A stretch of DNA of 64,000 nt, taken from positions 62,001 through 126,000 of the forward strand of contig CAZCXU010000001.1 of assembly GCA_964502885.1 (NCBI GenBank), in the 5' to 3' direction. The position numbers were made by a program, and so were the translations under genes. The notes below the pieces were generated by a model, which saw only the letters and a program-made list of their open reading frames with translations, was not told the origin of the DNA and did not search any database. This document shows, one piece after another, positions 44,156-52,532 of the stretch. Source of the stretch: XYB1-FULL-44-23 sp964502885. GTDB taxonomy: Bacteria > Patescibacteriota > Microgenomatia > CAZETR01 > Amesbacteraceae. How positions within the stretch are numbered: position 1 is the stretch's first letter; each line of letters starts with the position of its first letter.

Positions 44156-44226
44156 GTTATGTCAAAATAGAATAGCCAGATATTTTATATAAAAAATCTG
44201 GAATTTGTGTTTGTGCTCGCTATGGT
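44156..44226 (+). repeat. Promoter-bearing repeat upstream of dnaA
   Basis: A diverged copy of the 70-base element ending TTTGTGCTCGC then TATGGT (44221-44226), with CTGGAA (44198-44203) 17 bases before it. It sits in the rpmH-dnaA divergent spacer, just upstream of a second dnaA promoter. The left part also overlaps the rpmH promoter region; CCAGAATCTGG (44146-44156) abuts it. Confidence 0.6.
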
Positions 44227-44228
44227 TC

Positions 44229-44256
44229 TTGACGGATTGTGGATAACTGGTATAAG
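44229..44256 (+). promoter_or_regulatory. dnaA promoter containing a DnaA box
   Basis: TTGACG (44229-44234), 16 bases, TATAAG (44251-44256), eleven bases before ATG 44268. The spacer contains TGTGGATAA (44238-44246), a perfect DnaA box on the reverse strand. DnaA binding there would block its own promoter, the usual autoregulation. Confidence 0.7.
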
Positions 44257-44267
44257 AGTGGCAGTGT

Positions 44268-45626
44268 ATGGATAAGGAAAAAACCTGGACAAGTGTACTC
44301 GCGTCCCTAAAAACTGAAGTGTCTGAGGGAATTTTTAACACCTATCTGAAAAATACTCACATTGTAGACATCCAGGAAAATGATCAACGAACAATTTTTG
44401 AAATAGGATGCAACTCCACATTTATAAGAAACACATTAGACCTTCGCTATCACGGACAAATTGCTAGGGAATTATCCAGAGTAACAGGCAAAACAGCAGA
44501 GGTGGTAATTAAAGTTGCGGAAAAGAAAATTGAACTTGATGAAAAAGGAACTCTTTTTGAGACACCCAAGGCCACCGTTTTTTCTGATGCATGGAGAAAG
44601 GCCAACCTGAAAGCTGACTTTACCTTTGAAAATTATGCTGTGTCCGGAAGCAACCAGATGGCGTATGCGGCCGCACAGGCCGTGGCGAAAAAATTGGGAG
44701 AAACATACAATCCATTGTTTATATACGGTGGGGTGGGGGTGGGGAAAACACATTTAATGCAAGCGATAGGTCACGAAGCCTTGCGAAATTCAAATGGACA
44801 GGTATTGTTTTGTTCCGGAGAGGAATTTACGAATGACCTAGTCGAAGCTATTAGATTTAAAACTACGGATAAAGTTAGATCAAAGTATCGCAAAGTAAAA
44901 CTTCTCATGATTGATGATGTGCAATTTATTGCCGGAAAACCCACAGTGCAGGAAGAATTTTTCCATACGTTTAACGCTATACAGCGCGACGGGGGTCAGG
45001 TCGTTATGACATCAGATAAGCCCCCCGGAGAAATTGCCAAGCTAGAGGAAAGGCTGAGAAGCCGGTTTGGGGCTGGCTTAATTGTCGACGTAGGGCCGGC
45101 AGACTTTGAATTGAGATCTGCAATTGTTCTAATTAAAGCCAAACAAAGAAACATGGAAATCTCAATGGAAACAGCTCAAACGATTGCGGCAAATGTTACC
45201 GGAGTGCGAGAACTACAGGGGGCATTAATTAAACTGGAAACAGAAGAGCGAATTCGGGGAAAAAAATTAGACATGGAGGAAATTTTGAAACTTTTGAATG
45301 TTCAAAACGAAGAAGCTATTAAATCCAGATTTATTACTCCAACTGAAGTCATAAACCAGATCGGAAATTATTACGGAGTGGGCGTGCAACAACTTAAGGG
45401 TGAGAAAAGAACCAAGACGATTGTTTGGCCACGACAAATATTAATGTTTATATTACGCCACGATCTTAAACTACCATTGGAAGAAGTTGGAAGGCTGCTG
45501 GGAGGAAGAGACCACACCACAGTATTGCACGCCACAGACAAAGTCCGAGGGGAATTGGACCAGAACCATAAATTTGCAGCCGAAATGGCGGATGTTAAAA
45601 GAAAAATCTTTGGTGGTGGAGCATAA
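44268..45626 (+). CDS. dnaA: Chromosomal replication initiator DnaA
   Basis: A 452-residue AAA+ initiator. Domain I (residues 1-85) with TWTSVLASLKTEVSEGIFNTYL, a short linker, AAA+ domain III with NPLFIYGGVGVGKTHLMQAIGHE (Walker A, 154-161), KLLMIDDVQFIAGK (Walker B) and ERLRSRFGAGL, and DNA-binding domain IV with LGGRDHTTVLHATDKV near residues 417-432. All ATPase and DNA-contact motifs are intact. The gene reads rightward from the rpmH-dnaA spacer, followed by candidate oriC and dnaN. Confidence 0.98.
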   Translation: MDKEKTWTSVLASLKTEVSEGIFNTYLKNTHIVDIQENDQRTIFEIGCNSTFIRNTLDLRYHGQIARELSRVTGKTAEVVIKVAEKKIELDEKGTLFETPKATVFSDAWRKANLKADFTFENYAVSGSNQMAYAAAQAVAKKLGETYNPLFIYGGVGVGKTHLMQAIGHEALRNSNGQVLFCSGEEFTNDLVEAIRFKTTDKVRSKYRKVKLLMIDDVQFIAGKPTVQEEFFHTFNAIQRDGGQVVMTSDKPPGEIAKLEERLRSRFGAGLIVDVGPADFELRSAIVLIKAKQRNMEISMETAQTIAANVTGVRELQGALIKLETEERIRGKKLDMEEILKLLNVQNEEAIKSRFITPTEVINQIGNYYGVGVQQLKGEKRTKTIVWPRQILMFILRHDLKLPLEEVGRLLGGRDHTTVLHATDKVRGELDQNHKFAAEMADVKRKIFGGGA

Positions 45627-45879
45627 CGACATGAACAATTTGTGGACAAAGTGTGTGCGGGCAGGGGATGGGAGGAAAAAACTTGTGAATAAACACAATA
45701 AGTTGTTCACACCTAGTGGATTTTTTTTAATTTATCCACAATAATGTGCACAAGTTTACATAGTAGGTTTTACACAAGAAATTAACCCGAAAGTTGAGTG
45801 CGATAATGCAAAATAATCAACTTATCCACAATACCTACTACTGAGACGACTATTTTAGATATAAAAATATCGATACCGA
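45627..45879. other. Candidate replication origin (oriC)
   Basis: The dnaA-dnaN spacer is AT-rich and holds DnaA boxes: perfect TTATCCACA at 45732-45740 and 45822-45830, and near-matches TGTGGACAA (45641-45649), TGTGAATAA (45684-45692) and TTGTTCACA (45703-45711). A T-rich tract (45721-45728) and the inverted repeat TAGTAGGT/ACCTACTA (45761-45768, 45833-45840) surround the middle. The arrangement fits an origin with a duplex-unwinding tract. Function is inferred from context. Confidence 0.7.
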
Positions 45880-46998
45880 ATGAAAACAACAGTTTTACAA
45901 AGTGATCTGGCAAAATGTTTGGGAACAGTCAGCAGAGTGATACCCAGCAGAGGGCAGTTGCCTGTGTTGGCAAATGTGCTATTGGAGGCACGCAAAGATG
46001 GATTGACCCTAGTAGCAACAAATCTGGAACTTGGAATTCGTGTAATGGTGGGGGGAAAGATTGAGGAGGAGGGTGACATAACTATTCCGGCGAAAAACTT
46101 AACTGAATTTGTATCATCGTTGCCTGCAGGGAGCGTTGATCTATCGACTGATGGGGAGAAGATGCTTATTAAGGGCGGAAAGCTATCTGCGACCTTTACA
46201 GGGATTTCAGCGATGGAATTTCCGGTGGTACCAAAGATCGAAAGTGTACAAGGTGGACGAATAGTAAAGATTAAAAGGGCGATGATGGAAAAAGTTGCAA
46301 AACAAGTTGCTTTTGCTGCAGCTACAGATGAGAGTAGGCCAGTTTTGACAGGTGTGGTTTTTATGAGTGAGGGAAATATATTGAAAATTACGGCAAGTGA
46401 TGGATTTCGATTGAGCAGGAGATTTATTGAGATGGAAAGGGGGTTATGGTTATCGGATAAAAGGTTGATTCTTCCGGCAAGAACACTATTGGAGATGTCA
46501 AGAATTGCAGCAGAGGGTAAAAAGGAAGAGATTGAGATGGCTGAAATAGCTGAGAATAACCAGGTTATTATGGCTTACGATGGAATTCAGCTTACATCGC
46601 GGATACTGGAGGGTAATTTTCCTGATGTAGAAAAGATTATTCCCGTGGATACCAGAACAAAGATTACTCTTGATAGGCAGGAAATGCTGCGGGCGGTTAA
46701 GGCAGTGGGGATATTTGCAAGGGACAGTTCGAATATTATCAGGCTTAGAATTCAAGATGGCGGGATGATGGTGGAGGCAAGCGCTACTCAGACAGGAGAG
46801 AGCACTGTTGAATTGGAAGGGGAGAAGACTGGAGACGATGGACAGATTGCTTTCAATTACCGGTTTGTGTTGGACTTTTTGAATAGTGTGGATAGTGAGA
46901 GAGTTACCTTTGGAATGAATGACAGCCTGGCCTCAGGGTTGTTTGGAATTGATGGTGACAATGAATTGCTGCACTTGATAATGCCGGTAAGAGTCTAA
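45880..46998 (+). CDS. dnaN: DNA polymerase III beta sliding clamp
   Basis: A 372-residue ring-forming clamp holding the replicative polymerase on DNA. The three clamp domains are seen: ISRVIPSRGQLPVLANVLLEA with LVATNLELGI (domain 1), FAAATDESRPVLTGVVFM and DGFRLSRR (domain 2), and the C-terminal LLHLIMPVRV. The hydrophobic pocket residues for clamp-binding peptides are plausible. ATG 45880 follows TATAAA (45860-45865). Ends overlapping the convergent T4SS-end gene by 4 bases. Confidence 0.97.
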   Translation: MKTTVLQSDLAKCLGTVSRVIPSRGQLPVLANVLLEARKDGLTLVATNLELGIRVMVGGKIEEEGDITIPAKNLTEFVSSLPAGSVDLSTDGEKMLIKGGKLSATFTGISAMEFPVVPKIESVQGGRIVKIKRAMMEKVAKQVAFAAATDESRPVLTGVVFMSEGNILKITASDGFRLSRRFIEMERGLWLSDKRLILPARTLLEMSRIAAEGKKEEIEMAEIAENNQVIMAYDGIQLTSRILEGNFPDVEKIIPVDTRTKITLDRQEMLRAVKAVGIFARDSSNIIRLRIQDGGMMVEASATQTGESTVELEGEKTGDDGQIAFNYRFVLDFLNSVDSERVTFGMNDSLASGLFGIDGDNELLHLIMPVRV

Positions 46999-47501
46999 TG
47001 CTCTCTCTCTGAACTATTTATGACGTCCCCTATTGGTGGTGATTGGGCTGGGGTAAAAGTCATAATAAAAGGTTCCTGAATATTGGGCACACGAAGATTA
47101 ATCGTGTATTTCTGGTTCAGTTTCCAAGGTTGATTGGGCGTAAAATAAATTGTCATTCTATTTTTATGAATAATCTTTTTGAATGAAATTCCAGAATTTG
47201 AGACGATGATTAATTTGTCTATTTCTGAAAGAGTCAGAGGGCGGTTGAATGCGTAATATATGGCTGTAGTAGATCCTGCAATGGCGGGTTTGTTGGTTAC
47301 CGGAGAGGTGTAAGTAAGTTTAAGTGGTATGTTTGGATCGATTGTGGGTGAAATAGTCGCTTGTGGCGGAGTAACTTGCACATTATTCGGAAGGAGGGAA
47401 TTGTTGGTGGCAGGCTGAGAATCAGCAAAAAAAGAAGCAATACCAAGAACAATGATTATGGTTACTAATGTAGTGATAATTTTTTTGATTTTGGAATTCA
47501 T
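46995..47501 (-). CDS. Membrane-anchored Big5/SbsA-like Ig-fold protein
   Basis: A 168-residue protein with an N-terminal membrane anchor (about residues 8-26), a Pro/Thr linker and one Ig-like domain: YTSPVTNKPAIAGSTTAIYYAF, LTLSEIDKLIIV, TIYFTPNQPWKLNQKYTINL. This fits a bacterial Ig-like (Big_5 type) fold. It is the last gene of the leftward secretion locus, 11 bases after the M23-like gene. A surface or pilus-accessory role is inferred from position only. Confidence 0.55.
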   Translation of the reverse strand: MNSKIKKIITTLVTIIIVLGIASFFADSQPATNNSLLPNNVQVTPPQATISPTIDPNIPLKLTYTSPVTNKPAIAGSTTAIYYAFNRPLTLSEIDKLIIVSNSGISFKKIIHKNRMTIYFTPNQPWKLNQKYTINLRVPNIQEPFIMTFTPAQSPPIGDVINSSEREH

Positions 47502-47512
47502 ATTGTAATATT

Positions 47513-48379
47513 TTAACCACCGCAGAAATAATTTTCAGGACGAACCCAAACTCCGTCTATCTGTGCCTCTAGGTGAAGGTGTGTATTGTTTCCCTGATCA
47601 AATAGTGCGGTAACAACTGTACCAGATATGGCATCTGTAGCGTAGGAAGATGGCACCATAACATGAGTAAGTACTAAGTGGACAGATGTTGTGCCAGACG
47701 TTGTGTCGCAGTAGATGGTATTTCCGACTGAACCATTGGCGAATCCGTAACGACATGACCAATTTACACTGACACCGTTTACTTGTGGAAGGACCACTCT
47801 GGTATCAGAGGAGAATACGTCAGCTGCAAAACCATATTCTGAGCACGAAGCTCCTCCCCCGGGCTGGTTACAGCGATTTCCATCAGGTGGGGTGGAGGTC
47901 CGACAACCGGACCCTTGTGGTATAGAGTAACAACTACCTCCGTATACGTCTTCCCAGTAATAAGAACTACCGTGTCCTCCCGAGCGATTGTGTTCCTGTG
48001 TGGGATTGTAAGAACCAAGAGATATGACTCCTCCAGGGATAGGGCAACTGCTGGGGTCAGCAAAACCTCCTCCGGGATCAAAAACTCCACCACCTCCAAA
48101 GCCGAATCCAAAACGAGAAACCGGAGTTACGAATCCTGAGCTGTTAATTACTATTACAGCCATTAGGATGAAGCCAAAAAATATCGCCGTTGCCAACAAT
48201 GCGATGAAAGCTGTTCCCAGTAGAGTGACTGCGTCGGCAATAAGGTGTTTTTTGAAATCTGTACCAAATGTTAGAAGTTTGCCGTAAGAAAAGCTTGATA
48301 TTTTGGTGATATTAATGCTAAAAGCTGATCGAAGGCGACCAATGAGAGGATTTATGGGGCCAATAGATAAACTAGCCAT
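47513..48379 (-). CDS. Membrane-anchored degenerate M23-like protein in the secretion locus
   Basis: A 288-residue protein. One membrane segment (about 48-78) is followed by a Gly-rich FGFGGGGVFDPGGGF linker and a Cys-containing domain (about 105-288). The end THLHLEAQIDGVWVRPENY matches the M23 H-x-H-x-E ending, and VLTHVMV the mid-domain His, but the first metal motif (H-x-x-x-D) appears as YGFAAD, lacking the His. It may be a non-catalytic wall-binding relative or a divergent enzyme. M23 or lytic domains are usual in T4SS for opening the cell wall. Confidence 0.6.
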   Translation of the reverse strand: MASLSIGPINPLIGRLRSAFSINITKISSFSYGKLLTFGTDFKKHLIADAVTLLGTAFIALLATAIFFGFILMAVIVINSSGFVTPVSRFGFGFGGGGVFDPGGGFADPSSCPIPGGVISLGSYNPTQEHNRSGGHGSSYYWEDVYGGSCYSIPQGSGCRTSTPPDGNRCNQPGGGASCSEYGFAADVFSSDTRVVLPQVNGVSVNWSCRYGFANGSVGNTIYCDTTSGTTSVHLVLTHVMVPSSYATDAISGTVVTALFDQGNNTHLHLEAQIDGVWVRPENYFCGG

Positions 48380-48384
48380 TATTC

Positions 48385-48672
48385 TTAATGATGATTAATT
48401 TCTTCAAGTAATATGAGCGGAAGTTTGAGCAAATGATCCTTTTCTTCCTGATAAGGGTCGGAGAAATGTTCATCTGTAGAGTGTGTTTCCACTTCGCGGC
48501 GAAGCTCTTCTGTGCTTTTGTGGAGGACCTGCCCAGCCCATTGCCAAAGCGGGTCAGCGTCTGTTTTGAACTGATCAAAATTATGACAGGAATTACAGAT
48601 TTCAATTACGGCGTTTTCCAGACTGCTGACGACAGATGGATTTATGTAGTCAGGGTAGGCAAAAGTGTTCAT
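48385..48672 (-). CDS. Small conserved-position protein of unknown function
   Basis: A 95-residue soluble, acidic, helix-rich protein. ICNSCHNFDQF has a C-x-x-C pair near residues 27-30. I recognise no family. Its ATG overlaps the stop of virB4 (ATGA) and the M23-like gene follows after 5 bases, so it is embedded in the secretion operon and is probably real. A cytoplasmic assembly or regulatory role is only a guess. Confidence 0.55.
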   Translation of the reverse strand: MNTFAYPDYINPSVVSSLENAVIEICNSCHNFDQFKTDADPLWQWAGQVLHKSTEELRREVETHSTDEHFSDPYQEEKDHLLKLPLILLEEINHH

Positions 48673-50534
48673 TTTGATTCAGGAACCAGTATTGGTTTGG
48701 TTTGAGTTTCAGCTTGTTTTTGAGCTAATATTTCGGAGGGTTTGGTGGTAATTAGCTTGTGTTCGTCCGGGGATGCTACAAAGCGAACAGCTACGTGATT
48801 GTTTCCTGCAAAAAACAGACCTTCTCCAACGTTTGCTGACAGGAGAAGGTGTTTTTCTCCCTCGGAGAGATAGAAGACCTGGGAAATTTTGTCGACTCCC
48901 GCTGGTGATTGTTTCATGAGTATTTGTAGGGAAGAACTGGTGACGATGGCTTTGCCGTAATCAGTGTTCAAAAAGTCTTCTACGTCCTGAGTAATAGTGG
49001 TAAGACCGAGAAAATACTTACGAGCGCGTTTGGCGACGCTGTAGAGGAAACTGGCTGAGTCGGGATAACGCATGAGATACCAGGCCTCGTCTACCACAAG
49101 AATGCGTTTCTTGAGGTCGCGGCGCATTTTTGTCCAGATATAGTCAAGAATGAGAAAGATAGCAATGGGCTTGAGAGAATCTTCGAGATCGCGGACAGAA
49201 AAAACTGTAAATTGATTTTTTAGTTGAATATTTGATGGCTGATCGACTATTCCGGTAAAACTTCCCTTTACAAATCGTTCTAGGCGATCAGCAAGAGATA
49301 GGGCTATGGGTTCTTCCATGCCAATGAAAGCTTTGTAAAGATCTTCCATTAGCGGGGGAGTATTTTTTTGTGTAGCGGGATCAGGGGTGATACCTTTCAT
49401 ACGATAAGCGAGATTGAGGGCGCGATCGAGAAGTGCGTCTTCTGTGGGGCTAAGGTTTCCCATGATGACTTTGAACATGGAATGCAGCGATTGAATTTTG
49501 AGATTAAGCTCGTTTTCATCTGAATTTTGGGTAAGAAGGGAAAGATCAAAGGGGTTGATGCGATTTTGAGAATTGTAGGAGAAATTGATGTAGTCGCCTC
49601 CTACGGCATCACAGAGGGCTTTGTATTCGTTTTCAGGATCTATAACGATTATTTCTGTACCAAACATCATGGAACGAACCAGTTCAAGTTTAATGGTGTA
49701 AGACTTTCCCGCACCGGATTTGGCGAATACTACTGAGTTGGCGTTTTCCAGAGAGAAGCGATCAAAAATGACCAAACTGCCGTTGTGCTGATTTATTCCA
49801 TAGAGGATGCCGTCATTGCTGGTGAGCTCTGATGAGGTGAAAGGGAAGGTGGTGGCCAGAGAGGTGGTGTCCATGTTTCTGGTGACCATAAGATGGTCGA
49901 TACAGGTGGGGAGGGTGGTTTTGAAACCTTCAGCCTGCTGGAGGAGTGTGGGTGTAGAGGCCACTAGAAGAGATGAAAGGGAGCTAGTGACCTGTTTACT
50001 GGCAGTTTCAAGTTCGGAGGGGGAATCGGCGGGAATGGTGACATAGAGAGAGAATTGAAAGAAGCGTTCGATGCCTTTGACGAGTTGATCCTGAAGAGCC
50101 AGAGCGTCTTCGAGTTTGGCTTGGGTTACAGGATCGACAACGCGGCCGCGTTGGGCGTCAGTGTTTAGCTCGGCTTCCATTTCGGCAATCTTTCGACGCA
50201 GATCGTCGAGCGTGGACTTGCTTTCTACAGGATAGATGAACATGGAAATATTTAGTGAATGGTCAAAATTAATGATGGGACTAAGCCAGTTGCTGGAGAC
50301 GAAGCGGCGGTTTATTGAGGTGAAGTAGGTGCGGAAATATGTGTCGTTGATTTTTAATGAATTGAAATCGATGGTAATGTTTTGTGGGGCGATGATATCC
50401 TTGACTGTTTTGGCCTGGGATAATTCTTTTTGGGGGAGAGCCATATTTGTGTCTGGGACGTTACCGGAGACCTGAGTTGCAGGAGTGGCAGTTTTTTTGA
50501 CGGGGGTAAGGTTAGGGAGTTTTGGTAGCTTCAT
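48669..50534 (-). CDS. virB4: VirB4/TraC-like type IV secretion ATPase
   Basis: A 621-residue ATPase powering the secretion channel or pilus. An N-terminal domain (about 55-245) precedes the RecA-like motor: SVVFAKSGAGKSYTIKLE (Walker A, residues about 271-278), IVIDPENEYKALCDA, KKRILVVDEAWYLM (Walker B, 477-488) and LTTITQDVEDFL (sensor region). A short basic, Pro-rich N-terminus precedes it. It overlaps the upstream gene by 23 bases. Symbol by family only. No VirD4 coupling protein or VirB11 is in the window. Confidence 0.88.
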   Translation of the reverse strand: MKLPKLPNLTPVKKTATPATQVSGNVPDTNMALPQKELSQAKTVKDIIAPQNITIDFNSLKINDTYFRTYFTSINRRFVSSNWLSPIINFDHSLNISMFIYPVESKSTLDDLRRKIAEMEAELNTDAQRGRVVDPVTQAKLEDALALQDQLVKGIERFFQFSLYVTIPADSPSELETASKQVTSSLSSLLVASTPTLLQQAEGFKTTLPTCIDHLMVTRNMDTTSLATTFPFTSSELTSNDGILYGINQHNGSLVIFDRFSLENANSVVFAKSGAGKSYTIKLELVRSMMFGTEIIVIDPENEYKALCDAVGGDYINFSYNSQNRINPFDLSLLTQNSDENELNLKIQSLHSMFKVIMGNLSPTEDALLDRALNLAYRMKGITPDPATQKNTPPLMEDLYKAFIGMEEPIALSLADRLERFVKGSFTGIVDQPSNIQLKNQFTVFSVRDLEDSLKPIAIFLILDYIWTKMRRDLKKRILVVDEAWYLMRYPDSASFLYSVAKRARKYFLGLTTITQDVEDFLNTDYGKAIVTSSSLQILMKQSPAGVDKISQVFYLSEGEKHLLLSANVGEGLFFAGNNHVAVRFVASPDEHKLITTKPSEILAQKQAETQTKPILVPESK

Positions 50535-51183
50535 TTTTGACTGATGGAACGGGAACTTTTGGTAAGGTAACGTTTGTTCCCATTACATCCTGATTATAGG
50601 AATTAAAAAATAACTGTAATAGTTCATTTGAGGTTATTTGGCGCCCTTTAAGACCTATGCGAGCGAGAAGTCGCAACAAATGATCTCTTTTGGGAACAAG
50701 GTTTGTAATGGCCCGATCAACTATATAGTCTTTGGGGAGAGTGGTATTTGCTGACTTACCTCCCAGAACTTTCAGCGAAGAACCAACACCTAATTCAAGT
50801 GAACTAAATGGCAAAGATATGTAGAATTTTTTATCCAACACATTTCCCTGACGAACGATGGCTTTGACGAAGTCGCGATATTTAGTAAGCTGTTCCTTGA
50901 GCTTTGATGTGGTGATTTGGGCAAGGTGAGTGTCCAGTTTTTCGATATAACTGGAAATATCTTTTCGTTTGCTGATGAGAACGATTTGGATGGAAAAAGT
51001 GAGTGAGTTTAGAAGCTGTGCGTAGGCATAAATGGTGGCGTCCTGCTCTCTTTCTGAAAGAAGACCAAAGTTGACGGCGCTAATTTCCATGACCATACAG
51101 GCCGAGCCGTCTTTGAGAATGACGATGTCGTTTTGAATATCTTCAATGTCCAGATGATCTTGTGTGCGGGGGGGGATAGTCAT
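50512..51183 (-). CDS. VirB4/TraC N-domain-like accessory protein
   Basis: A 223-residue soluble protein directly upstream of virB4. Residues 1-160 (DIQNDIVILKDGSACMVMEISAVNFGLLSEREQ and FYISLPFSSLELG) resemble the N-terminal half of TraC/VirB4-type proteins; no Walker motif is present. VirB4 next door has its own N-domain, so this is probably an added subunit rather than a split gene. The frame opens at 51258, but ATG 51183, 8 bases after the PrgI stop, begins naturally (MTIPPRTQD). Confidence 0.6.
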   Translation of the reverse strand: MTIPPRTQDHLDIEDIQNDIVILKDGSACMVMEISAVNFGLLSEREQDATIYAYAQLLNSLTFSIQIVLISKRKDISSYIEKLDTHLAQITTSKLKEQLTKYRDFVKAIVRQGNVLDKKFYISLPFSSLELGVGSSLKVLGGKSANTTLPKDYIVDRAITNLVPKRDHLLRLLARIGLKGRQITSNELLQLFFNSYNQDVMGTNVTLPKVPVPSVKNEATKTP

Positions 51184-51190
51184 ACTTTTT

Positions 51191-52282
51191 TTAGGTTTTT
51201 CCGTGAATAATAACAGGGCTAATAATACTGCCTTTGGCTTGAATAGAAACCGGGTCAAAAGTTAAACCTTCCTTTTCGGCGATGACGTTGTAAGTTCCGG
51301 CTGGCAAGGGAATGGCAATTTGGAACTGACCGAGACGATTGGTTCTTAGGGCCCGTGCAGGAATACCTGTCTTGGTATCAATAATCTCTACAGTTGTTTG
51401 TGCTAACGGCTGGGAAGCTGCATCTACAACCATGCCGGTGAGAATATTCGGACTGGCAGGATTGGGAAGCTGAGTGGTGACTGTAGCAGATGGGGCTGAA
51501 GGAATATTTACAGGTTTGGGAAGCGGGGGAGTGTTAGCAACAACAGCTGAAACACCAGAGGAGGTGAGAATTGGTGAGGTAGGAGTGGTGGGTGTAGCTA
51601 AAACTGTTTGTGGTGACGCTTCGGCGTGGGGTGTGCCTGCCGATGAGAAAGAGGTTGAGATGGTTGGAGTTGAGGTGGAATTTTTAACTGGAGATGTAAA
51701 GACTGGTTGGGCGCGTGCAGGGGAAGTGGGGATAGGTGCAGAAGAAGGGGCAGATGTAGGGATAATGGGGGGAACAGTTGAATTAGGAGCGGGTGTGGGA
51801 ACAATGGAGGAAATGGCTGAGTTAGGAGTAGTTGATGGAGGTAGAGTTTTTGCGGTGGACATCTGCGGTTCAATTTTTATGGCAGCAGGAATTGGTGCCG
51901 GAACGGTGGTGACTGGTTGAGGTGTAGGTGGCGACGGTGGAGCGGCTGTTGCAGTGGGTGTGATTGGTGGGGGTGGGGCAAGGCTCGCAACGATTTCGTC
52001 AGAGATCCAGACATACTCAGTGGGAGAATAGATGGCTTTAAAAAAAGCGACGAGCCAAGTGGTAAAGGGTCGATTGTTGATAGGGATAAAGGCCATGAGT
52101 GCACCCGTGGTGATGGAAATAAAAACCAGCGGGTATTTGATTATGGGGATTAATTGGAGACGGAAAATGAGCACCCCCACAACAATGCCTCCTGCCAGCT
52201 GGAGAAATTGCTTGAGGGTCATATCGCCCACGAGACGGAACTCGTAGGAGGAAATATTTTGCGGGACAGGGTGGTTATCCAT
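51191..52282 (-). CDS. PrgI-family membrane protein fused to Pro-rich linker and CarboxypepD-like domain
   Basis: A 363-residue protein. The N-terminal PrgI part (residues 1-95) has two membrane helices: YEFRLVGDMTLKQFLQLAGG and FTTWLVAFFKAIYSPTEYVW, the family signature next to VirB4. A long Pro/Thr/Ala/Ser-rich linker (about 105-285) with repeated P-x-S-x motifs follows, then a carboxypeptidase-regulatory-like beta domain: GMVVDAASQPLAQTTVEIIDTK, LPAGTYNVIAEKEG. The last domain is usual for surface proteins, so the chain may span the wall. It starts with ten bases to the -10 TAGGAT (52304-52299). Confidence 0.75.
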   Translation of the reverse strand: MDNHPVPQNISSYEFRLVGDMTLKQFLQLAGGIVVGVLIFRLQLIPIIKYPLVFISITTGALMAFIPINNRPFTTWLVAFFKAIYSPTEYVWISDEIVASLAPPPPITPTATAAPPSPPTPQPVTTVPAPIPAAIKIEPQMSTAKTLPPSTTPNSAISSIVPTPAPNSTVPPIIPTSAPSSAPIPTSPARAQPVFTSPVKNSTSTPTISTSFSSAGTPHAEASPQTVLATPTTPTSPILTSSGVSAVVANTPPLPKPVNIPSAPSATVTTQLPNPASPNILTGMVVDAASQPLAQTTVEIIDTKTGIPARALRTNRLGQFQIAIPLPAGTYNVIAEKEGLTFDPVSIQAKGSIISPVIIHGKT

Positions 52283-52356
52283 AAGCTGGTTTACATTTAT
52301 CCTACCGCGTGAAAGAGAGTTTGCAAGCTAATGTTTTCACATACTAGAATAGAGTC
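52283..52356. promoter_or_regulatory. Divergent promoters sharing one palindromic -35 (TTGCAA)
   Basis: TTGCAA (52321-52326) is its own reverse complement. Rightward it pairs with TAGAAT (52345-52350, 18-base spacer), six bases before the small-peptide ATG 52357. Leftward it pairs with TAGGAT (52304-52299, 16-base spacer) ahead of the PrgI gene. Only one polymerase could use the box at a time, so the two directions may exclude each other. Confidence 0.55.
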
Positions 52357-52479
52357 ATGGTTGAGCAGGGAAACTTCAAAGATAAGGTTGCTTTTGTGTT
52401 TGGTGGTGCAATCCTTGGATTGATGGGATTGGTGGCTATAATCTTGAAGATTGTGGGGAGGATTTGTGGCTGTTTCTGA
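52357..52479 (+). CDS. 40-residue single-span membrane peptide
   Basis: ATG 52357 to TGA 52479. Translation begins MVEQGNFKDK, then AFVFGGAILGLMGLVAIILK (one membrane helix, about residues 11-31) and ends IVGRICGCF with two Cys. It is preceded by a good promoter (TTGCAA-N18-TAGAAT) with the six-base gap typical of this window. No family is recognised. The next gene, on the same strand, starts 54 bases downstream with its own -10 box. Confidence 0.6.
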   Translation: MVEQGNFKDKVAFVFGGAILGLMGLVAIILKIVGRICGCF

Positions 52480-52517
52480 ATCTATCCTATAGTTGATAAT
52501 TCGTGGTAAAATGAGAG

Positions 52518-52526
52518 TGTTATACT
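52518..52526 (+). promoter_or_regulatory. Extended -10 promoter of the 926-residue protein gene
   Basis: TGTTATACT (extended -10: TG, one base, TATACT at 52521-52526) ends six bases before ATG 52533. The same TGTTATACT occurs before the pilin gene at 61674 on the other strand. No clear -35 is needed for extended -10 promoters and none is obvious. Confidence 0.5.
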
Positions 52527-52532
52527 AATTTC

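Noticed and set aside
45487..45744. 85-codon open frame across the dnaA end and oriC
   Set aside because: It overlaps dnaA in another frame and runs into DnaA boxes; no coding signs.
50512..51183. Frameshifted N-terminal half of VirB4
   Set aside because: virB4 downstream has its own N-domain of about 200 residues and a sensible start, and the short gene has its own start and stop, so two genes fit better.
51474..51920. 148-codon rightward open frame over the PrgI linker
   Set aside because: It is the antisense of the Pro/Thr-rich repeats, with low-complexity Gly/Glu/Val content, and lacks a promoter.
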